DNA of 64,000 nucleotides from Biscogniauxia marginata (GCA_022695795.1 MU404065.1:372001-436000), one strand, 5' to 3'; positions 25,512-35,903 are shown, counted from the stretch's first letter. Made by a program: numbers and translations. Notes: generated by a model not told the origin, from the letters alone.

Positions 25512-26681
25512 TTAGTCTTCCATCATTCCAAGCATATCGAGCTCAGTCTTCACCAACCGCTCGAATTCTTCACGCTCGATTCCCGACGCTCGAGATAGCA
25601 TGAATAAGCTCTTGATGCTTCGGGAGACATGTTGTTTGACACCGAAGTCACCCCGCTCTTGTTTCGCTGCTACAGCTTCGAGCTTCTCTACCGATGAACT
25701 AGATCCAGCACTCGATGCCGGCCTAGGATGGGGGTGAACGAGGGTCGGGTCGTCGCCACTTCTCGAATGTGTAGATGGTGATCTTGGTGGTTCCGCCAAA
25801 GTCCAGCTACCTTGCGTTTCATTTTGCTCCACCTCGTCTTGGTGATTGCCATTTAATGCAGGAACAGGTGGTCTCGAGGCTAAGCCGAGTGGTGGAGCTA
25901 TATCGAGATTGACTTCCTCGTCTGGGTCGTGGTTGTCCATTGCTGGCTGAACCTCATCATACTGAGCGTAATAGTCTGCCTCGCCAGCGGTGCCGGAAAC
26001 CTGCATGGATTGCGGGGCTGGCGATCTCTTCGTTATAGGTGTTCGTGCTGCCGGTGTCGAATCGTATCGTGCCCAATAATCATCGTCCTCTTCGTCTTCA
26101 TCCGCCATGAAAGCGCCTTGGGTGCTTAATACTCTGTTGCTTGGTATGGACGATGACTTCTTTGATTGGGACTCTTTAAACTGTCTATCGGCTTCTGCGA
26201 TAGTCGAGACTCCTCCAAACGACGAAAACGGCGATGGTTTTTCGGTAACGCTGACCTCGGCAACCTTCCAACCATCTCCGACAGGGTCACCGGTACAATA
26301 CACTAGACGGAACACTAGTTCCATATCTTTCAGCACCACAAGTGCTTGAAGTGTCTCTTCGTCGAGACGCCGATAACGGGTTTCCGCCTCGTAATCCCAG
26401 TCCACCTCGACTTCTCCAGACGCTGGATGGGGCTCCAGGCGTTCGCTCTGGGCGATTTCTGTCAATTTAGGCACATTTGCCGTGTCGTAACATAACAAGC
26501 GAATCCATGGGTCATTGCTTGACGCAGAGGATAAGAGTTGGACGCGCTGTCTCAGGATGGGCGAGAGCAGAGGTAAGACAGTCTCTGACGGGCGCAGTGA
26601 AAGTGCCGCAGCGGGTAACGACGGCAGGAGGGGCCCCAGGACTTGCTGAACATCGGGCTGTCTGATGGCTGAGGCAGTCAT
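25512..26681 (-). CDS. Conserved-looking protein of unknown function
   Basis: A single exon of 389 residues from the ATG at 26681 (protein start MTASAIRQPD); an upstream in-frame ATG at 26771 would add 30 residues of poor composition. Residues about 5-55 are leucine/proline-rich helices (VLGPLLPSLPAAALSLRP), followed by a folded region to about 160 with WIRLLCYD and VFRLVYCTGDPVGDGWKV. A long acidic, disordered middle contains two near-repeats of an Asp/Glu-Tyr-Tyr-Ala motif (DDYWARYDS and ADYYAQYDE). The C-terminal helix block KSLFMLSRASGIEREEFERL is well formed. I do not recognise a named family. Location and partners are unknown; the lack of signal peptide or membrane span suggests a soluble protein. 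Confidence 0.75.
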   Translation of the reverse strand: MTASAIRQPDVQQVLGPLLPSLPAAALSLRPSETVLPLLSPILRQRVQLLSSASSNDPWIRLLCYDTANVPKLTEIAQSERLEPHPASGEVEVDWDYEAETRYRRLDEETLQALVVLKDMELVFRLVYCTGDPVGDGWKVAEVSVTEKPSPFSSFGGVSTIAEADRQFKESQSKKSSSIPSNRVLSTQGAFMADEDEEDDDYWARYDSTPAARTPITKRSPAPQSMQVSGTAGEADYYAQYDEVQPAMDNHDPDEEVNLDIAPPLGLASRPPVPALNGNHQDEVEQNETQGSWTLAEPPRSPSTHSRSGDDPTLVHPHPRPASSAGSSSSVEKLEAVAAKQERGDFGVKQHVSRSIKSLFMLSRASGIEREEFERLVKTELDMLGMMED

Positions 26682-28455
26682 CGTGTTCGTGTGGTTGTTT
26701 ACTCGCTCTTGCTTCTCTCGAGTTGGGGGATGGAGGAGTGTTGTTGCCCGGTCCTCGTATTTTAATCCCATGAACGGATTCACATGCAATCGAGGCTAGC
26801 GGGCGGCTAAGTAAAGTAGGCTTAGTAGTGTAAGTGACGCAGCTAGCCCGCTCTGGGGATCCTCTGTCTCAAGTATCGAGGGTGTTAACCACGAGCCGCA
26901 CAAATATAGCGAAGTGAATGTAAGAGCACAATAAAAGATCAAACGTGAAGGTATTTCAAATAGTACTATGTGCAGGTAAATCTTGAAGATGGGAGGGAAT
27001 ACCAAGGTAATGGCCTACCTATGTAAGCCAAGCTAATAGGTAGCTTGTGGTTTGGGGGTGGGAAGTGCTAGGTATGCACAGGGTAGGCAATTGAGTTGAG
27101 TTTCATCCACCCCACCACCTAACCGAAGACTGCATCCCGTCGGGGTCTCCAGCTCGACCCCCAAAGTCTCCTCCCGCCCTGCGCCTAGCACCCACCTACC
27201 GCACCCACCTCCATCAGTCCTTCGGGCAGGCGGAAGATCTACTTGGGATGATATAATATATAAGACCTACTTTATGGGTCCACAAGAAATGAGCATTTTT
27301 CAAGTTGTTTGCTAAGACAATATATATCAGATGGAAGAAATTGCTGTGCATCGTGACCTACATAAGATGAATACGTGAAGTAAGCCATGTGAAGAATTGC
27401 ACATGGTAAGCCATTGATTATTCCCCAAGATTTGCTTACGGTTCCTGGAAAAGATACATCTTGAATCAGCAACTTCCGTCTGTCTTGCAGTGGGGTACAG
27501 CCGCTATGCGCGCAATATTGACCAATAGCGTTAGCCCTGTTGTAACGTTGATCCTACCAAGATCCCTTCCACGGGGCACCTACCTTAGGTAGGTACGTGC
27601 TCTAGGCTCTTCGTACTACGTCAATGCTACTTATCGGCCCGTCAGTGGTTAATCGAGGCTGTGGCATCCATTTGGTCGGCTTTTAAAATTCCACCGATAA
27701 TTATATATAGTGAACTTTTTTTTAAAGATTATTATAATTATTACTTTATAAGCCCCATTATTTAAATATATATAATATAAATAATTGAAATTTTTTAAAT
27801 GTTATTTTTAAAGTTTTATTAATAAAATTATAAAATAAAACAATAAATGTTATATAGTGGGTATATATACACGAATATCTCGGTAATAAAATACCTATCT
27901 CGGTATTAAGTTTAAGTATCCATCTCGGTAACATGACTATAACTAGGTAGGTATGTACGCTTATATACGCATCTAGGCAAAGTCGGTTGGGCGTAAGAAC
28001 CGACAACCGACGATGTCTAATAGGTGCTATCGAATTGAACATGTAAGACAGATCGCATCGTGACATCGGGAAGGTACACCCCTAGGCCGAATTAGTGTAA
28101 AAACAGCTGAAAATTCACGAAATCCCCACCGCCTACCGAAAAGGGTTCGTCGTCGTTCATCAGTTGAAGACCCTCCTGTAAGCGAGTTTGACACGTGCGA
28201 TATCAGACATTTTACCAGCCATCACCCCTGCTTGCTGGTCTAGTGGGATTAACTTTGACGCCATCCACATTCGAAGACAATCTGGGACGATTTCTACAAC
28301 CGTGTCTAGGCGTCGGCCCAAAGGAACATTTAGTCGCAACAGGGATATTATCAAACGACCCCAGGCCGGGTAGGACGGCTGCGAATGTATGTCTAAGACT
28401 GGCCCACGCCTTCAAGATGAGGTAAGCGACGCATCGTGATGATGAAATATGGCAG
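26682..28455. other. Intergenic region with AT-rich island
   Basis: Divergent gap between the unknown gene (-) and the thiamine pyrophosphate carrier (+). A strongly AT-rich block lies at 27714-27860, followed by three TATCTCGGTA-like units (about 27875-27935). The first exon of the carrier must lie in the right part of this stretch but I could not place it. Confidence 0.55.
27714..27860. repeat. AT-rich island
   Basis: About 150 bases with very few G or C and long A/T runs, in sharp contrast to the GC-rich carrier gene about 600 bases to its right. Confidence 0.7.
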
Positions 28456-29439
28456 GAGGTTAACATCGTCGACTTCAAGGGCTCCCGACTCCAAGTCGTT
28501 ACCGCCGGCGCGGTCGCCGGCCTGATATCGCGCTTCGTGATCGCGCCGCTCGACGTCGTCAAGATCCGGCTGCAGCTACAGTCGCACTCGCTCTCGGACC
28601 CGCTCTCGCACGCCAACCTGCGCGGCTCGCCCGTCTACAAGGGCACCCTCCGCACGCTGAAGCACATCGTCGAGAATGAGGGCGTGACGGGCCTGTGGAA
28701 GGGCAACGTGCCCGCCGAGCTGATGTACGTCTCGTACGCCGCCATACAGTTCACCACGTACCGGTCGACGACGCTATTCCTGCACCACGCCTTCGAGGCC
28801 GACGACGCCGGAGGGGAGGGCCGTCACCTCCCGAAGGCCGCCGGGTCGTTCATCAGCGGCGCGGCCGCCGGCGCCACGGCCACCGCGACTACGTACCCGC
28901 TCGACCTGCTGCGCACGCGGTTCGCGGCCCAGGGCAACGACCGGGTGTACACGTCGCTGCGGCGGGCGGTGCGGGACATACAGCGGGACGAGGGCCCGCG
29001 GGGCTTCTTCCGGGGCCTGGCGCCGGCCCTCGCGCAGATCGTGCCCTTCATGGGCCTCTTCTTCGCCATGTACGAGGGCGCGCGCCAGCCGCTGTCCGAG
29101 CTGCCGCTGCCGGCCGGCGCCGGCGACGCGGCGGCCGGCGTCGTCGCGAGCGTCGCCGCCAAGACGGGCGTCTTCCCCCTCGACCTCGTGCGCAAGCGCA
29201 TCCAGGTCCAGGGCCCCACGCGCGGCCGCTACGTCCACAAGAACATCCCCGAGTACGCCGGCACGCTGGCCACGATGCGCCGGATCGTCCGCCGCGAGGG
29301 CGTCAGGGGCCTGTACCGCGGCCTGACCGTCAGCCTGTTCAAGGCCGCACCCGCGAGCGCCGTGACCATGTGGACGTACGAGAGGGTCCTGAATTTCCTC
29401 GTCGGCTACGGGAAGGACGGATTGGAGGAGGGGAATTAA
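28456..29439 (+). CDS. TPC1: Mitochondrial thiamine pyrophosphate carrier (5' exon not located)
   Basis: The main exon encodes 327 residues in the three-repeat mitochondrial carrier fold. The three signature motifs are [20 protein letters not shown] and [10 protein letters not shown], with matching second-helix glycines ([50 protein letters not shown]). The wording of repeat one ([15 protein letters not shown] and [18 protein letters not shown]) matches fungal Tpc1, which imports thiamine pyrophosphate across the inner membrane. The open frame reaches back through [18 protein letters not shown] to an acceptor-like GGCAG at 28455, with an in-frame TAA further upstream and no ATG, so a short first exon is missing. 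One candidate is 28013-28042 (ATG to a GTAAGA donor), but it needs a 413-nt intron. Third positions are very GC-rich. Confidence 0.85.
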   Translation, partial: EVNIVDFKGSRLQVVTAGAVAGLISRFVIAPLDVVKIRLQLQSHSLSDPLSHANLRGSPVYKGTLRTLKHIVENEGVTGLWKGNVPAELMYVSYAAIQFTTYRSTTLFLHHAFEADDAGGEGRHLPKAAGSFISGAAAGATATATTYPLDLLRTRFAAQGNDRVYTSLRRAVRDIQRDEGPRGFFRGLAPALAQIVPFMGLFFAMYEGARQPLSELPLPAGAGDAAAGVVASVAAKTGVFPLDLVRKRIQVQGPTRGRYVHKNIPEYAGTLATMRRIVRREGVRGLYRGLTVSLFKAAPASAVTMWTYERVLNFLVGYGKDGLEEGN

Positions 29440-30026
29440 ATGGACGGTGATGACGTTACGGGGGTGGTGTATGATAGTGCGGGGAGCCCGGGGAGTAGGT
29501 TTCACACCTCAACCAAACTTAATTCGTGAATTAATCCCCATTCGGGTTCGGCTTGGGCATGATGTATTATATAGCGGGATAGAGGTTGGATAGGTGAATA
29601 GATTTTGAATCGGCATATATACCCTTAGTAGGCTTGGTAGAAAAGAAGGGGGGGGGATGGAAAAAAAAAAGCACATATACATTCGGTATAATTTCCTCGA
29701 TATCTTAAAGCTGACTATCCGAGTGTAATGTCTACGTAGCCTTTCTCCCACTTGATACATAACACTGGACTATATTGATGCGAAACGAAGATGCTCGAAG
29801 GAAACGATATTCTACTTAATAGGCTACTTTGTACACGCTCGTCCCCTCCCCCTTTTTGAACAAAGCAAAAAGTCTGGAGTGTGTCCATTCATCTATAGTA
29901 CAACGAGTCTTCTCTCTCTCTCCTCTCTCTCTTTTTCTTCTTCTCCTTCACCCCGAGAAACAGCTAGCTCCTTTTCTTCTCTCTTATGTATAGAGATATA
30001 AATCTTTTTTTTTCTCAATTTTTATT
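29440..30026. other. Convergent intergenic region
   Basis: 3' UTRs of the carrier and the MICOS gene, with pyrimidine-rich tracts (CTCTCTCTC near 29910-29935) and short A- and T-runs. No gene seen. Confidence 0.6.
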
Positions 30027-30973
30027 CTATTTACCCTGCTTCACCCACTCCTCGACTTTCTTGCGGGCGCCGGTGACCTTCTCGTCGACGTAGGTCCGGG
30101 AGACGTCGGCGTGGACCTTGGCGAAGTGCCATGCGCGCTCGATGCCCTCGCGCGTGCGCAGGTGGGCGTCGGCGAGGGCGGGGAAGCGGCGCTCGTAGGT
30201 CCAGAGCAGGGACGAGACGTTGCCCATGGTGACAGGCAGGACGAGCCAGCCGGCGCCGATGCCGAGGGCGACGGGGACCGAGGCCCGCAGCACGAGGCCC
30301 CGGTTGCGCGTCGCGATGCTGCCCGTCATCGACGCTACCAGCACGTACACGAGCCCCGGCATCAGCCGCTCGCCCGTCTCCCGCGCCGGCGCCAGCGACG
30401 CTATCGTCTCCGTGAACGACCGCTCCAGGTTGAATGCCGAGTCCACGGCCGCGTTCACTGCGTCCTCCGCCCGCGCCGCGTGCCCGTAGAGGAACAGCCG
30501 GGCCCGGCCTATCTGCACGGCGAGCCGGTCCGTCGGCGTCGGGCCGTGCGGCCTGCTGTGCGGCGCGGAGTCGGGCGAGAAATAAGAAGAAACCGGGGGC
30601 GATGATAACGAGGGTGCGGTTGGATCGGAGGTTGGCGACGACGACGACGGGGCGGGCGTGCTAGCGGGGTTATTTTTCCTAGGTTGGAAGGTCTCGTAGT
30701 CGTCGTAGATGGGCTTCCTCAACTATTTTCGCTGCGTGTTAGTGTCTTTTTAGACCCCGTAGACCGGAGAAGCAAAGCTGTCGTACCGAGTGGTGGTCTT
30801 GAGGTGGTGCTTCAGCCATGGCAACCGAGGGAAATAGAGCTCCTCCGACTAGAGTCGCAGCCATGAAAGGCGCAGCGACACGCTGTAAAGTCAGTTATTA
30901 GTATTGATTCAATTGAACTTTTTCTTTCTTTGGAAGTTGTTCTTACCCGTCGCAGCAGCACTCTCGCAGCCAT
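30027..30973 (-). CDS. MICOS complex subunit MIC26/MIC27 (apolipoprotein O-like)
   Basis: Three exons on the minus strand, 30973-30947, 30882-30787 and 30722-30027, give 272 residues. Introns are 64 nt (GTAAGA...TTTACAG, branch CTGAC) and 64 nt (GTACGA...AATAG). The N-terminus MAARVLLRRRVAAPFMAA followed by a hydrophobic stretch and AMAEAPP is a mitochondrial leader. The mature part has a Pro/Ser-rich linker after KPIYDDYETF, an amphipathic helix (LAVQIGRARLFLYGHAARAE), then two membrane-associated helices around LMPGLVYVLVASMTGSI and ASVPVALGIGAGWLVLPV, the ApoO/MIC26-27 pattern. The family shapes cristae junctions in the inner membrane. It is divergent to OCT1 with about 460 bases between starts, so a shared promoter is plausible. 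Confidence 0.88.
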
Positions 30974-31432
30974 ATTGCCGACAATTGACGTTTGTAAGTG
31001 GCCGTCCGGGGGGTCACAAGTTTACAGGTTTTGTGTCGAGAATTAAAAGCTTGGAATTTGAGGCTAGGTTCAGATCCGATAAGATAGGTACAGTATGTGT
31101 ACAGTATGTATGATGTACATACACGTTAAATTAAGTTACGTAGTAGGTACCTTTTTGCCCTTCCTCTTTCCTTAGGTACCTAGGTAGCGGTTATTTCCGG
31201 AAGCTCGGGAAGTTCTAGTAGTCGCAGCCTTGCATTAGTTAAATTTCTAGTTTGCCGGCTCGGAGCCCTGTCCTTTCCAAATTCCAATCGGCCCTCCAGG
31301 AAAAAGAGGGCTGCTTCGCTCACCATGCCCACGCCCATACTTCGCTCTTGGTTTTCTCTTCTTGTAAATTTACTTTAATTTTGTGGCTTCTTATCCGTGG
31401 GCCCGGGACCGTCTTGTCATGTTTTATGCGTC
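30974..31432. promoter_or_regulatory. Divergent promoter between MIC26/27 and OCT1
   Basis: The gap between two outward-facing mitochondrial genes. It contains two GGTACCT palindromic motifs (about 31146-31153 and 31174-31186) with a pyrimidine tract between them. Regulatory use is inferred from position only. Confidence 0.45.
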
Positions 31433-33841
31433 ATGATAAAAGCTCTACGATCTGGTCTCTGGACCTGCTCAAGATGTATCCGGCAAGCGTCTCGAGCTAG
31501 ACCCGAGCAGAGACGCTGGCTCTCTGCCGAACCCAGCCTTGCTCAAGTCGATGTATCCCATATACCGGTAGATCATACGCCCCCCGACACGAAGCATGAT
31601 GATTCCCTCTTGCGCCAGATCTTTGATTCCCCTCCAACCTTTCGCCATTTCGCACGGCCTCTGCTTGACAGCGCAAGTCGCAAAAATGTTGGATTGTTCA
31701 GAAACAAGTACCTGACGTCGCCCCAAGGCTTTCTCACCTTCGCTGAAATCACCATCACTCGCGCGCAGAGGATAGTCGACAAGGTGCTTGCTGCGTCCAC
31801 ACTACAAGACTATAAGGCCTTGGTACGAGATCTGGATAGACTGAGCGATATACTATGTCGCGTGCTCGATGTCTCCGATTTCGTACGAGTTACCCATCCC
31901 GATGAGAAAATACAGGAGGCGGCCTCTGAGGCCTGGTCGCTGGTCTACCAGTACATGAACCAGCTGAACACGACTACGGGTCTGAGCGACCAGCTCGGGA
32001 CGGCTCTCACCACTCCTGAAGTAATAGCTAGTTGGAGCGAAGAAGAACAAACCGTTGCAAGACTTTTGCAGCAAGACTTCAAGAAGTCGGCTATACACCT
32101 GCCGCAAGAATCGCGAGATCAATTCGTAGACCTGTCACAGACAATTAGTGAATTAGGTTCCGACTTTGTCGATGACATGCAACCAGAGGAGAGATACATC
32201 GACTTACCTAGCAGTAAGTTCCAGGGCATGGACCCACGGCTGGCCCAAAAGTATATTCGGCGTGGCGTACTTCGGCTGCCGACCATGTCCCCCGAGGCGA
32301 CAGTGGCTCTGAGAAATGCCCATGACGAAGACACGAGAAAAGCAATTTACTACGCGACACGAACAGCGTCTAGGAAATCAGTTGAGACCCTAGAAGCCTT
32401 GCTCAGGTCGCGTGCTGAATTGGCTCACTTGTCAGGCTTTGATAGCTACGGCCAGCTGGCTCTCCAGGATAAGATGATGGCAAAGACGCCCGAGTCTGTC
32501 CATCAATTCCTTTTAGCTCTGTCCAAGCGTAATGCCCCGCTTGTTGAACAGGAGATTACAGATCTTCTTAGGGAAAAGGGGCAAAAGCTCCGTTCCTCTC
32601 CTACTGCAACACAGCTTCACCCGTGGGACAAGGACTATTATATGCAGAGCATACGGTCCGGCATGAAGTCACGGAGACGCTATAACGATTTTCTATCTTC
32701 CTACTTTTCGCTTGGAACTGTGATGCAGGGCCTGTCGAGGCTCTTCACTCGCTTGTACGGAATTAGATTAATACCTAGAGATACTCTCCCAGGAGAAACA
32801 TGGCATCCCGATGTTAGACGGTTAGACGTCGTTTCCGATACGGATGGACATGTAGCTGTGCTTTACTGCGATCTTTTCTACCGGGACGACAAGTCCCCAA
32901 ATCCTGCGCACTTCACCGTGCGTTGCTCGAGAGAAATATTGAGGGAGGAAATTCAAGAGGCTGCAGAACAAAATGCAAGTGGCATTGACGGGTTGCCTAG
33001 ATTCGAATCGCCTATTGAGGCAGCCAATGATGGAATGCATGTGTCTGAGATCTCTGGTGCCCTGAAACAGCTTCCGACAATCGCCTTAGTCTGCGATTTT
33101 AATCATGAGGAGGATGGGCGAAATGGGCCTGCGCTCCTAGATTACTACCAGATGGAGACGTTGTTCCATGAGATGGGCCATGCGATACATTCCGTTCTAG
33201 CTCGGACATCACTTCAGAACGTCGCTGGGACACGATGCGCTACCGACTTCGCAGAGCTTCCGTCAACCTTGATGGAGCACTTCTGTGCAGACCCTTCCGT
33301 GCTGGCGCTATTCGCACGACACCACGAAACTGACGAAGCGCTACCTTACCAAATGGTTGCAGATAAACTTGACGTCTTCAAGCGCTTTGAGGCGTCAGAA
33401 CGAGAGAACCAGATCATTCTCGCAATGTTAGACCAAGAATATCACTCGTCACGCGTAAATCAGGACAACTTCGATTCGACCACAGTGTATCTTGACCTGC
33501 AAAGGAAATTTGGGAAGCTCCCACCCGACCCCCCAGGCACGAGATGGCAAGGTTTCTTCGGGCATCTCTTCGGGTATGGCAGCACCTATTACAGCTACCT
33601 CTTCGACCAAGTACTCTCGGAACGCGTGTGGAGAGTAGTTTTCTCGGCGGGTCAAAATGGAGCTGCGCTCGACCGAGCGAACGGCGAGAGGCTGAAGGAA
33701 AACCTGCTTAAATGGGGAGGCTCACGAGACCCGTGGAAATGCCTCTCTAACGCCCTGCAAGACGAGCGTCTGATAGATGGGGACGAAAAGGCCATGAGAC
33801 TTGTGGGAAGCTGGGGTATTAAAGATGACTTACATGGTTGA
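31433..33841 (+). CDS. OCT1: Mitochondrial intermediate peptidase (octapeptidyl aminopeptidase, M3 family)
   Basis: A single exon of 802 residues from the ATG at 31433. The N-terminus MIKALRSGLWTCSRCIRQ, with Arg-rich continuation to about residue 35, is a matrix-targeting sequence. The zinc-protease site is intact: HEMGHAIHS with His579, Glu580 and His583, and Glu608 in DFAELPSTLMEHF as the third ligand, spaced as in M3 peptidases. Length is normal for fungal Oct1. Family knowledge: the enzyme removes an octapeptide from precursors already cut by the mitochondrial processing peptidase and acts in the matrix. Its neighbour across the divergent promoter is also mitochondrial. No introns were needed to keep the frame open. 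Confidence 0.95.
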   Translation: MIKALRSGLWTCSRCIRQASRARPEQRRWLSAEPSLAQVDVSHIPVDHTPPDTKHDDSLLRQIFDSPPTFRHFARPLLDSASRKNVGLFRNKYLTSPQGFLTFAEITITRAQRIVDKVLAASTLQDYKALVRDLDRLSDILCRVLDVSDFVRVTHPDEKIQEAASEAWSLVYQYMNQLNTTTGLSDQLGTALTTPEVIASWSEEEQTVARLLQQDFKKSAIHLPQESRDQFVDLSQTISELGSDFVDDMQPEERYIDLPSSKFQGMDPRLAQKYIRRGVLRLPTMSPEATVALRNAHDEDTRKAIYYATRTASRKSVETLEALLRSRAELAHLSGFDSYGQLALQDKMMAKTPESVHQFLLALSKRNAPLVEQEITDLLREKGQKLRSSPTATQLHPWDKDYYMQSIRSGMKSRRRYNDFLSSYFSLGTVMQGLSRLFTRLYGIRLIPRDTLPGETWHPDVRRLDVVSDTDGHVAVLYCDLFYRDDKSPNPAHFTVRCSREILREEIQEAAEQNASGIDGLPRFESPIEAANDGMHVSEISGALKQLPTIALVCDFNHEEDGRNGPALLDYYQMETLFHEMGHAIHSVLARTSLQNVAGTRCATDFAELPSTLMEHFCADPSVLALFARHHETDEALPYQMVADKLDVFKRFEASERENQIILAMLDQEYHSSRVNQDNFDSTTVYLDLQRKFGKLPPDPPGTRWQGFFGHLFGYGSTYYSYLFDQVLSERVWRVVFSAGQNGAALDRANGERLKENLLKWGGSRDPWKCLSNALQDERLIDGDEKAMRLVGSWGIKDDLHG

Positions 33842-35060
33842 TGTGCTCCTATAATGAGCATGAACAAAACTGCGGCATTATACTCTTGTATTGGCAACTT
33901 GCTATGCCGAACAAGCTGTAAGGATACTCTGTATACACATAAGCATTCAACATTATGAGAAGCGCTCATGTTACTTCGTATTGACATCACCTCTTTGAGA
34001 GGCTTAAGAGCTCCAAGCGAAACTGCCTTTTCGATGTATAGATATGTAATGAGCAGCAAAAAGGATATTAGATATGTGATACTAACATATGATCCCTTAG
34101 AATAGCTGCGATGAAAGGACCACCAAAGCAGTAGCTACTAAAGCAGAAAGGGTACTTTAGATGGACATCGGTGTCTTATTACTTGCTTTGGATAGATAAG
34201 AAGCATATCTCAGAGATACCAAGTAGATCTTAGATCTGGATGCTGTCTTATCTCGTACGGCATTCGCTATAGAATTATGAGTCCATGGCGCACATGGCAA
34301 CCTGCTCATTCACCTGCACGAAATAGTCATTCGTAACAGGGAAAAAAAGGAACAAAAACCCAAGCCACATGTCACATAATTCCTCATCACGCCGGACGCC
34401 CAATCTAGGCCAAGTAGCCCAGGAACGCTGCGAGCAGTCAGCCAAAAAAAAAAAAAAAAAAAAGGCAAGGTTCGAGTTCTAGACCAGCGAACCTGCAGCG
34501 CCACAAACGTGGGACGTCGAATCAGCTTTTACGGACTATAGACCAAATAGGATGCGCCATGAAGAAGTATTAAGAAAGTAAGAACCGCTTACACGTATTT
34601 CTCAGCTGAAAAAAAAAACGCCTTTCTATGAAGGAAAAAAAGTGAGTGAGTAAATAGAGATGAAATTTCACTAGGAGAGATAAGATCGCCTTCGTTTGCT
34701 TTCCTCAGTTTCGCTTTTATTTTGCTTGACCAGAAGTCTTGTCAGGATAGAATAGACTGCTCTATACCGAACCTGCGATTAGATTATATCGAGATTCTTC
34801 TCACGACGCGACAATTGACGGACTGTATCTGAAGGAGTTAGTATATAAGATACGTCGAGCGTTAGGAGCCTCCAATCATACCTATTTGTTGTGAGAAGAG
34901 TCCCCCTTCTCCCGGACAAAGGGTTTATCTTCCAATTGGATTTCTTTTACTCGCAAAGCGCGAATCCTCTTTCTCTTTTTGGAATTCCGTGGCTGTTAAA
35001 TATATACACGGAAGACGTATACACATCTTACCTATAAAAACCCAACCAACACAAACAGCC
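33842..35060. other. Intergenic region
   Basis: 3' flank of OCT1 and promoter of the WSC gene. It holds a 20-base A run (34444-34463) and a short GGTTCG/CGAACC inverted repeat near 34466-34491. The sequence at 34130-34290 is repetitive-looking (several GATCTTAGATCT-like words), but I cannot name an element. Confidence 0.5.
34444..34463. repeat. Poly-A tract
   Basis: Twenty consecutive A residues in intergenic DNA. Confidence 0.9.
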
Positions 35061-35660
35061 ATGTCCCGTCGACGACGAACAACAACAACAACAAGACATC
35101 TACACCTCCCTCCTCCCCTCCTCCTCCTCCTCCTCCTCACCTTCCTCACCCTCCCCCCCCTCGCGTCCCCCACCCCCCTCCAAATCCTCGACAACAGCAC
35201 CCTCTACGCCTACGCGGGTTGCTTCAACGAGACGACGACCCTGCCCGGCACGACGCGGCAGCGGGCGCTCGCGGGCGGGGCCCAGCAGACGCTCCCGGGG
35301 GCCATGACGGTGCCGCTGTGCCTCGGGTTCTGCGCCGACGGCGGCGGCGGCGGCGGCGGCGCGGATGCGGGCGGGCACCGGTTTGCGTACGCGGGGCTTG
35401 AGTACTCGCGCGAGTGCTGGTGCGCGGACGCGCTGTCGGCGCTGAGCGCGCGGCTCGACGACGGCGAGTGCGACGACCCGTGCGACGGGGACCCGGCGAC
35501 GGCGTGCGGGGGCGCGCTGAGGCTGAGCTTGTATAATCTTACGGATGAGGCGAGGAGTGGCGGGGGAGGGGGGAGGAGGGGCTGGAGGAGGAGGGGCGGA
35601 GGGCTGTGGGAGTCCTTGGGTCCGGTTCTAGGGATCGGGTTGGCTTTGTGGGTTTTATGA
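35061..35660 (+). CDS. Small secreted WSC-domain protein, probably GPI-anchored
   Basis: A single exon of 199 residues from the ATG at 35061. A basic, Thr-rich N-terminus precedes a leucine-rich signal peptide (PPLLLLLLLTFLTLPPLASP). Residues about 45-160 form one WSC domain with the expected cysteine pattern: YAGCFNET, LCLGFCAD, YAGLEYSRECWCAD and CDDPCDGDPATACGG. After a Gly/Arg-rich linker the protein ends in a hydrophobic stretch (LGPVLGIGLALWVL) suited to GPI anchoring or a short membrane span. WSC domains bind wall carbohydrates, so a wall or plasma-membrane role is likely. There is no cytosolic signalling tail, so it is not a full Wsc sensor. The coding region is extremely GC-rich with Gly repeats, which makes the exact product less certain. 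Confidence 0.75.
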   Translation: MSRRRRTTTTTRHLHLPPPLLLLLLLTFLTLPPLASPTPLQILDNSTLYAYAGCFNETTTLPGTTRQRALAGGAQQTLPGAMTVPLCLGFCADGGGGGGGADAGGHRFAYAGLEYSRECWCADALSALSARLDDGECDDPCDGDPATACGGALRLSLYNLTDEARSGGGGGRRGWRRRGGGLWESLGPVLGIGLALWVL

Positions 35661-35903
35661 GACTAGGAGGGAGAGGAAGAGAGAGAGAGAGAGAGAAAGA
35701 GAAATGGGATGAGTGAGAATGGATATATGCCTGTAACCTAGTGCGGATATAGTTGTCCTAAAGACTGTCTATTTAGGGTTGAGGCCTGGTTTTACCGGAC
35801 CGACAGACAGCAGCATATCAGTTCCGAGAAAATTGCTAGAGAGCATGGTTTATAGATTTGCCCTGAATTATATCTTGTTATTCATCATCAGTGTGATCCA
35901 GCG

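Noticed and set aside
26796..27005. 69-codon hydrophobic ORF (minus)
   Set aside because: It lies in the promoter of the unknown gene with no signal or family match; hydrophobicity follows from T-rich DNA.
28160..28413. Open frame on the minus strand upstream of the carrier
   Set aside because: It has no upstream ATG and no family match, and it overlaps the zone where the carrier's first intron should be.
34466..34491. GGTTCG/CGAACC inverted repeat suggesting a tRNA T-arm
   Set aside because: The spacing is wrong for a T-loop and no A-box is nearby.
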